Shown: positions 32,352-44,338 of the stretch, piece after piece
How positions within the stretch are numbered: position 1 is the first letter of the stretch
How the letters are laid out: each line of letters starts with the position of its first letter
Source: Plutella xylostella
Lineage: Eukaryota > Arthropoda > Insecta > Lepidoptera > Plutellidae
Length of the DNA stretch: 64,000 nucleotides
Assembly: GCF_932276165.1 (NCBI RefSeq)
Contig: NC_063991.1
Coordinates: 487,001 to 551,000, forward strand
Direction of reading: 5' to 3'
The notes under the pieces: model-generated
Database searches by the model: none
What the model saw: only the letters and a program-made list of their open reading frames with translations
Told to the model about the DNA's origin: nothing
Program-made: the position numbers and the translations under genes

Positions 32352-32551
32352 AGGCGCTGACACACTAGCGGACGCGACTGATAGTGTGCACGGTTTTTTG
32401 GAACAGTTCGTGCCAGATCGCTCTAGCACGTCTGAACGCTCAAGGTCAGCTTAAGGTTACGTCCGATAGTTTGAACAGCGTAGTGTAAATGTAGTACCCA
32501 GATACCTTTAAGTCGCGGCTGTCAGCCGCGTCCGTTAGTGTGTCGGCGCCT
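32352..32551. mobile_element. MITE-like inverted repeat
   Basis: Left end AGGCGCTGACACACTAGCGG and right end CGTTAGTGTGTCGGCGCCT are inverted copies with a few mismatches. It has about 200 bp, is non-coding and lies between copies B and C. Confidence 0.6.
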
Positions 32552-32857
32552 TTACTCTATGGTGTCATTGTTGGTCTGTGGCAAAGACACAGAGTACTTT
32601 AATAATACTCAAAATACTACAGATTAATCGGAAATGGAATGGTCTGTCATCTGTGTCTATCTATGTAAATGTAAATAAAATAAATAAATAAGATCAACTG
32701 TGCTCTTATCCTATTTTATTTTAATTTTGTCCATATATATATCCATAACACTGTTTCCTACCTATAATAATAATTCAGAGAAAAGAGAAGCATAGAACGA
32801 TGTGATAATCTGTTGCCGTGTTATTAATTTTTTGGTTATATTTTGTAATTTGTTAAA

Positions 32858-35800
32858 ATGTTCAACACAAGAAGCGAAAAGGTATTGCAAGCTCCCAGTA
32901 TACTGTCTCTTATAAGAGCCAACTGTTGCACCACATGTCTGAGCAGCGACCGCCGTCTCTATCCAATCAAAGCATATCTCCCTGAACTAAGATATCTCTG
33001 CAAAGAAGTTTCTGTAAGTAACCTAACCTATTGTATCTAAGTACTGAGTTGCACAAAGGAACTTTAAGCTAATGTCCTTTCTACAACTTGGCATTATTAG
33101 TTAACACAACAATTTCAATACAATATCATCAAGTCCAACCATATTAAGTACTTACTTGGGGTTGGATTTTGATACTGTTACACAGATTTGATTAAGTATA
33201 TCAACTATATGTGCAAGGCTGGAGCATACCTACTAGGTCAGATACTTATGTTTAACATACTTTTTCATCACTCATTCTCTGAAAGTAGCCTGAAAAGAAG
33301 CATGAAAATATATCTTTTCTAGTAGACTGCGATGTCTACAATGTGATGAATTTGTTTGTTTGTTTTAGTAAAAGTCTTCTTAAACCCAACACCTGATGAT
33401 ATGAAGGTTAGGGATACATTTTGTTGTTGATATAGGCATAATAAAAGAAGAAGAAATTTTCAATTAAATGAAATGTAATTTTAATTGACGCAAAATTTTA
33501 CAATTATTTGGCAATAGTACATAGTACCTAATTATTTTACTCTATACCACCATTTCACAACAATTTGATAAGTCATGTTTTTATTTTTATCCAGTTTTCA
33601 GCTGACAACACAATATGTTATGAGTGCAAAGCTATCCTAACAAAAATACTGACATTCAGACAGAGAGCAGTAGAAGCTATGAATGTTTTACTCAGCTTGG
33701 GACAAGTAAATGCAAGTATCATTTTAATTTTAATACGTCTATCCACAAAAAGAGCCTATCTAACCTATAGTTATTCTTACAGTCACTGAAAAAAGGTGCG
33801 GAAATCAATATTGACAGCCTCTCATCTCTAACTTGTTCCAATATTAAAAACACATTTGATGCTGAATATGACCTGACTTATAACATCATTCCAATTGAAG
33901 TGAAAATAGAATATGATGAATCAAGTATTAAAGGAGAAAATCAAGATACAAGTGATGGCATCAGTGATGATGATGATAGAGAACCACTCTCGGGGCCCAA
34001 AATAGAGGGATCAACAGTTGATGCGGAGAGCCCCCGGACTCCGTGGAAAGTGGAAGCTGTGACAGTACCAGCAGAATTTAAGGAAGAACAAGAAAACACT
34101 GATGATAATGAGGTACTTTTAATACAAATCGTTTGTTAGTTTATTTTAACTTAATTAAAACAACTATGGTAATGTTAGAATTATCAAAAAATGTACATAA
34201 GCAGAGCGGTGGTAGCTCAGTCGGGTAAGCGCCCGCTTCTCACGCCAGAGATGCGGGTTCGAATCCCGGCGCTGACATGTACCACTGAGTTCTTTTCTGA
34301 ATTTAAGTACAATGTATACCATCGCTCTTACGGTGAAGGAAAACATCGTGAGGAAACCTGCATATCTAGATTTAGCACATCTAGATATGTGGACCCACCA
34401 ACCCGCAGTGGACCAGCGTGGTGGGAAATGGTCCAAGCTTAGGAAGGCAGTTTAGACCTTGGGGATATGCACAAAGGTTCCATTCGAGAGAGCCAGGTGC
34501 AGGTACTGACACCCCCACAGAGAATAGAATAGAATAGAATAGAATGTACATAAGCTGATTAAGGATAAGCTGTTGTCCTAGATAAGTTTACACAAAACCT
34601 GTATTAAGGAACAACAGGCCCGACCCTGTGTATGGGGTTTGCGGAAGAATAACAAAGAATTGTAATAATTACACTGATCTAAAACTTACTAGGGAAAATT
34701 CCTTTTCTTTGTCTCTAAGTTAACTTTCAGGCTAGGGATAATGTGTAGTAATTGTACTGTTAATCCTAGCTGTTGTGCCAAAGATCCTAGATTCGAAGCA
34801 GATATTTGCATAGACCAATATTAGTGCTTGCGTCTTATGCAATATATTTTTGTGTTGTTTGATATCTCCAAACACACACAGCCCCTACAGTTATCCATTG
34901 CCATAATCTTTTTGCTTGGCAGGTGGATTTGCTAGACCATTCTACTTTTAAATGTTATTGCTTCATAACCGCCGTTGTCCGCAGATGCCTTTTGAATCTC
35001 TAGCTTCAGAAAATAAGCCCACATCGTCTAGAAAACTCAACAATAGCTTAATTTATAGCAATAGCGACCAGCCCTCGTCATCACTAGCTGAGAATGAGCG
35101 TGCGTACGAAGTAAAAACATTCAGTAGTGAAACAGAAATGCTGGAATACAGGGAGACTATGAAGAAACCGAGCATGTATACTGGCAGAAGTTACAAATGT
35201 GAAAAGTGCATTATTGCATTTTCAAAGCAGTATCAATTTGACAATCACATGAAAATGCACGATGTGGTAAATGTTTATTTTTTAAAATTTAATTTATTAT
35301 TATACTCTGTCCATTATACAGGGTGTTGCAAAATTGGTATACTAAGCCGAAAGCCAGTTTCGGGCTTAGATATAACATGCTGCACATGTAGGTTTCGGCT
35401 TAGTATACCCTTTTTGCAACACCCTGTATTACTGGTTTTTTGACATTCGAAATCCCATACAGTATATTTGATGACTGCAAAGGAAAATCAACTTTACTTA
35501 CCAGTCATAAGGAAAGGTCAAAAATACAATAAAATAGTGGAAGCTCTATAAATTATGTGATCGTTAAAATTAAAAAGAATAAAAAAACTTATAATACATA
35601 ATTTTATTGTATACAGTGCCATTTAAATCTTATTTAGTAAAAATTATGGTGTTTATTCACATTAAGGAGTATACAGGGTGTTAACTTGATTGCGTTGGAG
35701 CGGGAAATGGTAGATACAGCTGATGATACTGAACACGATAAGACATTAAAAAACGTATTTTATTTGCTTTAAGCTGACCAACATAAAACAGTTTTATTTA

Positions 35801-38800
35801 GTTCATTTTAAAATTTCATAGTCACCCTATTCATGTTTAGGTACGTTTGACAGAATGACCATGAAATTGAAAGCCAAGGTCAAGGCCAAAAAAATCAAAG
35901 CCAAGGTCAATAAAAAAGTATGCGTGCATCAGCACCACTCTTGGAGCCACATCGTCAAGGTACCTACCGAGATTTTGGGTACTCAAAGTACCCAATCCAT
36001 TGTAGACATTTCATTTTACTCCATAAGTATCACTTTATTGATACACAATAATTATCTTTTATGAATACAGAACAGTTTCATTTTATGCTTCATAACATAG
36101 GTCACACGTATTCACAGCACAGCACAGCACAACATAAAACGAGATGAGGAACAAGGCTTGGTAATCAAAAGATAGAATTGTAGGTACCTTTTCCCTTTTA
36201 GGTAATAATTGTAAAAAATGATTGTAAACAAGTAAACAACAATGACTGACTGACAGACTAGATCCACAGAGAAGGTAATGACTATCATAAATACTCGATG
36301 GTTATGATACGCGAGATTGTTATTATTCTACTGGTATTCAAAGTCAGGCCATACTTATTATGAGGATTTCCGTACTATTCGTCATCAAAGACGTCTCAAT
36401 CGCGATCAACACAAATCGAGATGAGCGAGTGTAAGTAAACCAATTCGTCATTGAAGTAGACCCTGTTATCATCCTGTTATGCATTGTGGTCTTTTATCTT
36501 TAGCTGCGTACAGACCGGCCAAACGAACGCCAACGAACGGGTTTTGTTGACCTTCGTTGCTCAATCTGCCCCTGTATTATGTATGATAAATGTCCATCGG
36601 TGGGCGTTCGTTGGGCCGGTCTGTACGCATCTTTAGGTAATAAAAGAAAAATAAAACGTGGTGAGTATCAAGGGTGAATACTAAACGCTTACCTTATTCT
36701 GAGTAAAAAGGTTTAATTATTGTTCTGAGCTCCTAGAAAGTCATAAATTATATTCTGTACGATCTATGAAACTTTATGCACATCAGCTGTTTAATTGTTG
36801 ATTAGTATGTCATTAATCACCATGAATAATTTCAATTTTATTTAATAATTGTTATTACCTACTGTGTAATTAATTACAATCATAGTTACATCAAATAAAT
36901 TATGAAAAGTGAAGTTGATAACAAATTTACAGTGTGTGTTCTTTTGCAATCGAATGTCTCATTGGTTATGTGTTTGTGTAGGGTGACCATGTTTTTGATT
37001 AAGGTAAAACTTTCCACTTTACTTTAGACTTTAAACATAAATATTCGAGATTCTGATGTTTTTTTTCTTAGAAACGTGCTTGGTTAGACTAATACTAACC
37101 CCCATTTCCCGCTCAAACGCATTCTAGTTAACACCCTGTATAAGTACAGTAATACCATATGCTCTTACGTTGATGGAAAACCTCGTGAGGAAACCTGCAC
37201 ATCTAGATCCTAGATGTGTATCCTAAGTGCATTGTACTTATTCCAAAACGGCGATATGGTTCACAACCTATCACGTGAGTACAAATGTGCTGCGAAAAGT
37301 GGGTGGCTCGCTTGTGAGCCACCTCTGACTACCCCTTCGGGGATTACAGTCGTGAGTGCATATGTATATTTGTGTATGTATGTTATTCATAATGAAGTCG
37401 TGTTAGAAAAAGTGACGCACTTGACTGAATATTTATAAACAAATTAATAGTACTCATTTTTTTTTACAGGAAAGGGGTCCATTTATGTGTCGTTTCTGTG
37501 AACAGAGATTTGATTTGAAAAGGGTGTGTGAAAAACATGTTTACTCTCACTTCAGGTCAGTCTGAGTTCAAACTATTACTAATCAGCTTCACACATTAGC
37601 TATACACTTTTTTCTTGTGATATTACACTCACGGGCAATGAAAAATTCCACTCAGAAAATTGCAACATCAAACGACCCCTACTTTTTCATAGATTACCGG
37701 ACCGGACGATCGAATGGCGTAGTGGTTAGTGACCCTGACTACTGAGCCGAAGGTCCCGGGTTCGATTCCCGGCTGGGGCAGATATTTGATTAAACACAGA
37801 TATTTGTTCTCGGGTCTTGGATGTGCCCGTATAATGGCAATAGGCCCGCCCCCTATTACATTGGGACTAACATAAGACTCTGGCGAAAAGTGGGTGCAGC
37901 AATGCACCGCTGCCTACCCCGCAAGGGAGTACATTAGTACAAGGCGTGAGTGTGTGTGGGATCTTTGAGCTTGAAAATTTACAAAAGTGTTATAGGTAGC
38001 TGACTGCACAATCAATGGTCGTACAATTTATCATCATCATCATCAGCCAATAATCATCCACTGCTAGACATAGGCCTCTCCCAAGGAGCGCCACAACACT
38101 CGGTCCTCGGCCTTCCTCATCCAGCCACTACCCGCCAATTTATACAGAAAATTTATATGAAATGAATATTAATTTTGACAGATATTACGCATGCCGCCAC
38201 TGCTCCTACCGTCACCACACAGTGTCGCTAATCAAACTACACATGCAACGCAACCACAGGGAGTACGAGTGTGGAAAGTGCGATTTAAAATTTTCGTGAG
38301 TATTTCTGGCATTATCTTTTGAAAAAAGGGACGTTTTAATTTTGTGTATATGTGTTTCTGTCTGTAGTAGCGTAGCTCCCAAATGACTAAACCAATTTTT
38401 ATTTTTTTATCATTTTATTTTTACCCTATGTGTTTTAGCAATGTTTCATAAAAATCGGTTCAGCCGTTCAAAAGTTATGCGTCTTTTAGTGTTTAATATC
38501 GGGTGTTTTTAACGTTGCTAGGGTTATTCTATTCGGCTGTTAAAATAAATTCGCTCTGTTTTGTTTTCAGCTGCTACAGAGAGTACAATAATCACACGCA
38601 GAAGGCGCACGGGGCGTTGGTCAAGTGCAATGTTTGCGATAAAACACTCGCGACGCAACACAGCCTGAGAGATCATATGCAGTAGGAATTTACTAATTTA
38701 TTAATAAACGCATTATTGTACACACATACAGATACACACACACGTACAGTCAGCTGCATAAGTAGCTGTACACATTTGTACCTTGTCAAACTCACAAACT

Positions 38801-41800
38801 GTCTATTCAAACATTTACAGTTGGTTAATGTAGGTAGTTTAACAAGGTACAAAAGTGTATAGCTACTTATGCAGCTGACCATATGTCAACATATTATAAT
38901 AGAGTAACACATAGAAAAACACAGAGCATGTATATGAAAGAGAGCTGGCGGGTGTATATTCACATGAACTCACTTACGCAGTGCTATGTATTAATTTGCC
39001 TAGTTATATTGTTACAGAAGAAGACATCAGGGCGTCGCGCCGGTGTACGAGTGCAATGTTTGCGATAAGAAATATAAAGGCAGACAAGGATTAGCACTTC
39101 ACATTAAGACTACTCACAATACCAACGTAAGTAATATAGATAGATAGGTACTTAGATAGAATACACTATATTTGTTCACCAAAAAATAATAATGCAATGA
39201 ACAAGTTGTAACTTAATTAAAATATACAAAATGTTGTACAAAAATCGTAGACTAAAAATAGTTCTAGTTTAGATATTTTATTTATATTTTGCACCACAAC
39301 TACCTCACAATCATATAGACTCACTCTCTTCCATCCAAAGGTCGTCTGGTAGAGATTGCTATAAGCAATAAGACCGCCTCTTTGTACAGTTTTATTTTTA
39401 AGTTTTCTTTTTTGTAATTTTTGTTCTTAGTGCAAATAAAGTGTATTGTTCAAAGATTTCATAGAAATCATTAGTCGTATATGCTGATTTCTACAAAAAA
39501 ATAATCATTAGCCGACTTTAATGATTTGATTTTGATTTTTAAAGTTCTTTATTAACATAAAAGGTTGATACATTTTTAAAGTCTAGTGTACATTTTATTC
39601 CTAGGCTAAAAATATCTTAAAATCTAATGTTTTACAAGACCTGTCGGTCTTTTACAAAACTTATGGCATGAGGTAAGTATATATCAATATAATTAAGATT
39701 TAATTTATTTATTTATAAGACTACATACGTATTATAACAGCTATGCACGTTTTGGTTAAACGATACATTTTATGGGCATTATCGAAGTTAAATATTATTA
39801 TATAGAAAAGATACATATTGTTTACGTACTTACATAATGTAACTGCTTATAACTATTTTAACATGCATTTAACTGATTAGGTACTTATATCTAGGTATCA
39901 TGAACAAAGCAATAAGGCATTTATTAGTACCAACTCACTCGGCTTTAAAACGTAAAGTTGAGGGTAGATACGCAAACAACGCAGTGAGCGAGCGTCGCCG
40001 CGCTGGCTGGTGCCGAGGACCGCGCGTGACGTCAGAGAGCGTAGTGATGGGGTAGCTTCGTTACATATTTATATCGATTACTTAGCTGAGGTCGGGTTTT
40101 ACCTAACTTTGCGATTAATTTGTTATCATTATGGTCTGCATTTATATAGAACTTTTTTGTTGTCTTAGTTATGAATTCTTTAATGGAGGGAAATTTAATT
40201 TTTGTATGAAGTTTCATTAAATTGGTTCGGAATGGCGTATTATAGGCTATTTTTATTGCCTTGTTCTGCAAGACCTGAAGTTTATTTAGGTTTGATTTAG
40301 ATGTGCAACCCCAGACTGGACATGCGTATGTAATGCAAGGTCTAATAAGAGTCGAATATATGCATAATTTTGTATAGCTCTTGAGGTTGGATCGTCTGTT
40401 AAGTAGTGGTTTCAGGGCATTAAATGCCTTGATGCCTTTAAGGCGGAGGTTGCAAACGTGATCATTCCAGTTCAGTTTCTTGTCTAGAATAACTCCTAGG
40501 TATTTAACGGAATTACTCCATGGGATAGGGTGTTTGTTGACATGAAGGCTCCTTTTCGGGGTTTCTCTTTTCCTTGTAAATATAATTGCTTCGGTTTTAG
40601 TCGCATTAATCTGTAATTTCCAGTTTCTGAAGTAGTCAATGAGTTTGTCGATAGAAAGCTCGAGTCGATCGATGATTAAATCGATATCGTTTGATGTTGT
40701 AAAACAAGCAGTGTCATCGGCAAAACATGCTAAATTGGTTCGTGTTTGCCTTGGGATGTCATTGATGTAAATCAAAAACAGGTGTGGACCAAGGATTGAC
40801 CCCTGTGGGACTCCAGCTGGGACAGAATATGAAGTAGAGGAAATTTTTCCAATGTGGACTTTGAAACTGCGTTGTGAGATGTACGATTTAATTATTTTAA
40901 TCAATGATAAAGGTACGTTAATTGCCATGAGCTTGTGAATGAGACCTTTATGCCACACGGTATCAAAGGCCTTTTCCATGTCTAATAGGAACATCCCACT
41001 GGATTCACCCTGATTCAATGAGTTGGAGACATGCTCAGCTAATCTGGCGAGTTGATGAGTAGTCGAGTGAGCAATCCGAAAACCAAATTGCTCATCTATA
41101 AGTTTGGAGCAAGTGCTTTTAAGCAAGCGGACGTTGATAATTTTTTCAAGTAGTTTTGCCAGGGAAGGTAAAAGACTTATTGGACGGTAACTGGTTGGTA
41201 TGGAACCGTCCTTACCAGGTTTCTTGAGTGCTATGACTTTAGCTACTTTCCATGCAGAAGGAAAGTAGGCTAAGGAGAGGCATGCATTAAATATTTTTGT
41301 TAATACAATAATAGCTTTTTGCGGTAAGTTTTTAATTAGACAATTGGCTATATCGTCGTTACCTGGGGCTTTGTGAACTTTTAATTTAAGTATTTGTTTC
41401 CATATTTCTTTTGGATAAACTGGTTTAAATGAATTACCTGTTTCAAGTTCGTTCAACGCTGATATTGAGGTTTCAACTTCTTTGTCCATGCTTTGGTTAT
41501 AGCACTGAGATGTCAGTTCCATGTTTTTTTGGAAAGCATCAGCTAGGGTCTCACAATGGTCAACTGGGGCAATTGCTGTAGTGCCATCAATACGCTGGAG
41601 GGGTTGGACTGATGACGTTGTGGATTTTAATTTCATGCTCTTAGCTAGTCGCCACAGATCGGAGCTTGGATTATCAACTCTACGTAGCTTATCATTCCAG
41701 ATTTTATCGTTGTGCTCTTTGATGCCAGTTTTTATGTTTTTGTTTAGGTAATTTACTTGGGTACGAATGCTTTTACGAGCAATGGGATCATTTTCAAGCT

Positions 41801-44338
41801 GATCGTATCGGCGGAGTTTGTTTTTAAATTTGATGAGTCTTTTGATTTTACGAGGAAGTGGTTTAGGGGTATTAGATAGTGTTATCAGTGGAACGGCTGA
41901 GTCTCTAGCTAGGATTATGTTTTCAGAGAGGGTGTCTATCGCGATATCTATCTCACTTGTATCCTTAAGGATTTGTGATGAAAGGTGTATGTTGTTGTTT
42001 AATATAGAACGACTTTAATTAAATAATGAACGAATCTTCTCAAATCTATTCTTGCAAACATTGCAGGCGGACGACGGCAGACCGCCGGCGTACTGCGTGG
42101 AGTGTGACAAACACTTCCCAACGCAATCAATATTCAAACAGCATCTGCAGACGTCCAAGAAACACTCGGCACCCAGGTACACTGCGGTCCACCAAGCATG
42201 ACTGAAAATCGAGCTATTCGTTCGTTTTCAAGCAAAAACTAAATCAAACGTCATGGGACTCATGCTATACAGGTGGTGCATAAAGGGTATACTTAGCCGA
42301 AAGGGCAACAACCTGTATATTTAACAAAGTTAACTATATATCTTTCGTTTTTTTTGTGTGTGTTTTTTTAATTATAATTAAATTCTTTATTGCACAGAAA
42401 ACAAATAAGTACAAAGGCGAACTTAATGCTATTTAGCATTCTCTAACAGTTAACCTTTGGCGATGTGGAGAAAGTGATTGGTAGTGCGATAGGCTGAAAG
42501 GAGGGAAGTTTATCTAAATCCACACACAGAGAAGATATATGTACTTACTAAGTTACCCTTCATAACTCCGTGAAATCTATCCTCAGGTACGAATGTGACC
42601 ACTGCGGCTCTAAAAGCATCAACAAACAAGCTCTTCAGCACCACATAGATTCTACACATATGAAGATTCCTAGATACGAGTGTGAAACGTGCGATCAGGT
42701 AAATACCATTAATTGTTTTAGATTTTAGGTCAGTAACTAATATTTTTTTGTACATTTAAGTAAAAATGCCTAATTTTTTGTTACAGAAGTTTATAACAAT
42801 TCTTTACTTGAAGCGGCACAAGCAAAATGCACACGGAGGCAAGAAGGCGGTCAAGAAACATGTGTGTCATGTGTGCGGAAAAGAATATACGGTAAGTATC
42901 TATGGTATTATTTATATGAAAGGAACATTGTTCAAATCTCACTCAGTTTCTAAAAAGTGGTACATGCAGTGGCGGCTGCACCTTAAGTGCGCCCGTGCAA
43001 CGCACTACCATTTAAAAACCCTCTAAATATGTACCTTCCTTCTTCCAATACCATACTAGGTACGTCTAAAAAAACACTTCACAAAAAATACCAATATAAC
43101 AACCGTAATACCTACCCTAAACAGAAATTACATAAATCTGACTATCGTTACGAGTTAAATTAAATCGAGCTGGCCTATTTTGATTTCTACTGTGAAAGAA
43201 TTAGATCTTATTTTTGCTTGAACAAAAACGGACCCGTGCGCTCGGATTGTCGCACGGGGCGAGCTCCTACATGTAGTATGAAACAGGATGGAAATCGCCT
43301 GGCACGTGAGACGGAAGATGCTCAGTACAAACTGTATGCAGTTCTAGGATAAATTCGTGCGCCGCACGCGCGACCGGAAATTGCCGAAATAATACGAATG
43401 ACGACACGGGAGGCGCGGGCGGTGGCCTTGACCGGTGGCGTGACCTACGAACGATGCACTTGTCATTGTCATCTCATTGTCACAGTTTGCAGTTTCACCT
43501 TTCGCGCGCGAATACGTAATTAATTTGTTACTCTAATTATTTATTAACTAAGATAGTAGTAAAGATTTCGTGAGTGTGTTTTCGTGTGTGAGTGAAAATG
43601 GGTGCAAAATACAATACTGACCTCATAAAAAGCAATAGGTCATTTCAAAATAGACTGGACATTAAATCTGCTGGGTCGCCTTGGCCTTTTCTCATCTTAA
43701 AACAGGAGTGCAAAACAACAAATAAAACTTATAAGTGTATTTTCAAAAGTGAAATGTACAATATAAAGAAATGGTTATGTGGATGTGAGAGACTAATGCT
43801 TTATTTTGCTCTCCGTGTGTTGATTTCGTTTCGGCGGAGAAGCAATTTCGCGTCTAAAAAGGATCGCAGAATTGATTTCAAATATAAATAAGGTAAAATA
43901 TACTAATATTTTTTTTAGGTCTAATTGTAATAAATAATCTATTTTTCTTCCAAAATTTACTACACCCCAAAGTGCACCACCGGGTATCTGAGGCACCAGC
44001 CGCCACTGGGTACATGCAGTGATAATTTTGTTATTATAACAATATTTTTATTACTCAGTAACAATTTACTATTAAAAAACGATATTAACATCTCAAAAAC
44101 TCATTGGCCATGTGGATAGAATGAGTTTGGAATTAACCCTCTCACAATGCATATGTTGCAGGTCAAAAAAAATCTAGCAGAGCACATGAACACCCACTCC
44201 GGGCTGCGTCCGTTCGAGTGCAATGTGTGCGGAGATACATTCGCGCGCAGCGCTTCGCTCTACACACACAACAAGCTAAAGCACTTGAAAATAAAACCTG
44301 AGTCCTGGAAGAAGAAGAAGAAGAAGACTACCAGTTAA
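32858..44338 (+). CDS. ZAD/C2H2 zinc-finger protein, copy C (complete, 12 exons)
   Basis: Exons: 32,858-33,013; 33,595-33,705; 33,783-34,112; 34,985-35,266; 37,470-37,555; 38,182-38,295; 38,571-38,681; 39,018-39,126; 42,067-42,176; 42,587-42,698; 42,787-42,891; 44,162-44,338. All phases agree with copy B; about 600 residues. ZAD cysteines are present (CCTTC in exon 1, CYEC in exon 2), then the acidic linker, then 11 C2H2 fingers and the same Lys-run tail. Finger residues differ from copy B at many positions (for example FMCRFCEQRFDLKRVCEKH, VKCNVCDKTLATQHSLRDH), so DNA specificity may have moved (inference). Introns contain a SINE, MITEs, a 1.46-kb TIR element, a LINE and a hAT derivative, all outside the exons. 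Start ATG chosen by alignment with copy B. Confidence 0.87.
34203..34542 (+). mobile_element. Full-length tRNA-headed SINE, sense, intron 3 of copy C
   Basis: Flanked by AATGTACATAAGC (34,190-34,202 and 34,543-34,555). Pol III A box (TAGCTCAGTCGG) and B box (GGTTCGAATCC) are intact. The body contains GAAAACATCGTGAGGAAACC; the 3' end CCTTGGGGATATGCACAAAG is followed by AGAAT repeats. Same family as 21,923-22,270. Confidence 0.92.
35319..35426. mobile_element. CAGGGTGTT MITE at a TA target
   Basis: A near-palindrome: CAGGGTGTTGCAAAATTGG to its inverse ending ACACCCTG, with AAGCCGAAA/TTTCGGCTT inner arms. The flanking repeat also occurs without the MITE at 59,511-59,650. Related copies are at 53,323-53,453, 53,530-53,649, 53,828-53,946 and a decayed one at about 42,270-42,322. 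Confidence 0.82.
35675..37138. mobile_element. 1.46-kb TIR element with CAGGGTGTTAAC ends, intron 4 of copy C
   Basis: The left CAGGGTGTTAACTTGATTGC and right inverse share about 38 bp, including GAGCGGGAAATGG, and sit in a TATA context (TA target). No transposase ORF is recognisable. A small MITE is nested at 36,506-36,628. The first nine bases equal those of the small CAGGGTGTT MITEs, suggesting one transposase family (inference). Confidence 0.72.
36506..36628. mobile_element. MITE with GTACAGACCGGCC ends, nested
   Basis: Ends GCGTACAGACCGGCC and its inverse. Further copies at 57,231-57,387 and 59,151-59,287 share the interior TTGACCTTCGTTGC. Non-coding. Confidence 0.8.
37150..37375 (+). 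repeat. SINE copy with alternative 3' end
   Basis: The body AACCTCGTGAGGAAACCTGC matches the full-length SINE at 34,203-34,542, but the 3' part is ACCCCTTCGGGGATTACAGT and CGTGAGTGCATATGTAT instead of the GATATGCACAAAG/AGAAT tail. It lies in intron 4 of copy C, just upstream of exon 5. Confidence 0.6.
37711..37959 (+). repeat. tRNA-headed SINE, other subfamily, intron 5 of copy C
   Basis: The head GCGTAGTGGTTAGTGACCCT and B box GGTCCCGGGTTCGATTCCCG are well preserved. The body (AGATATTTGATTAAACACAG) resembles the SINE at 29,227-29,487, but the 3' half (TGCACCGCTGCCTACCCCGC) differs. Confidence 0.65.
38031..38142 (-). repeat. RTE-type LINE 3'-end fragment
   Basis: Starts with CATCATCATCATCAGCC, then ATAGGCCTCTCCCAAGGAGC and GCCACAACACTCGG. 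The minus strand encodes a short C-terminal peptide (RVLWRSLGRG) followed by an ATG-repeat tail, as in many lepidopteran RTE elements. A shorter copy is at 49,576-49,630. Confidence 0.65.
38746..38880. mobile_element. MITE with CAGTCAGCTGCATAAGTAGC ends
   Basis: Inverted ends enclose inner arms ACCTTGTCAAACT and its inverse. A second copy is at 51,912-52,051. Intron 7 of copy C. Confidence 0.8.
39523..42009 (-). mobile_element. 5'-truncated Jockey/CR1-type LINE in intron 8 of copy C
   Basis: Flanked by CGACTTTAAT at 39,513-39,522 and 42,010-42,019. The minus strand ends with AAAATCAAAATC-like tail bases. The 5' end is cut between the endonuclease and RT domains. A 3'UTR of about 500 bases has a CpG-rich patch at about 39,970-40,040. 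Antisense to the host gene. Confidence 0.85.
40032..42009 (-). CDS. LINE ORF2 fragment: linker and reverse transcriptase, open
   Basis: The frame is open from the 5' truncation point down to the stop at 40,032 (about 659 codons; the first Met at 41,636 is not the native start). The linker is basic (LPRKIKRLIKFKNKLRRYDQ). RT motifs: VIALKKPGKDGS, YRPISLLPSLAKLLEK, FGFRIAHSTTHQ, LLDMEKAFDTVWHKG, GVPQGSILGPHLF and CFADDTACF. No RNase H. The endonuclease is absent, so this copy cannot move by itself. The open frame points to a recent insertion. Confidence 0.85.
42967..44008. mobile_element. hAT element derivative in the last intron of copy C
   Basis: The 8-bp direct repeat GGTACATG (42,959-42,966 and 44,009-44,016) flanks inverted ends CAGTGGCGGCTG. 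Inside, a promoter-like stretch leads to an ORF at 43,598-43,891 (plus) with SAGSPWPFLILKQECK and WLCGCERL, resembling the TTF-type zinc-finger N-terminus of ZMYM-like hAT transposases, with a frameshift after CERL. The rest of the transposase is missing. Intronic and sense. Confidence 0.75.

Noticed and set aside
34203..34275. Possible tRNA gene (A and B boxes, cloverleaf-like)
   Set aside because: It is the head of a SINE: the same sequence starts other copies with identical body and tail, and a target duplication encloses the whole unit.
43598..43891. Independent small gene in the last intron of copy C
   Set aside because: It is the N-terminal piece of a hAT transposase inside clear hAT ends, with a frameshift.
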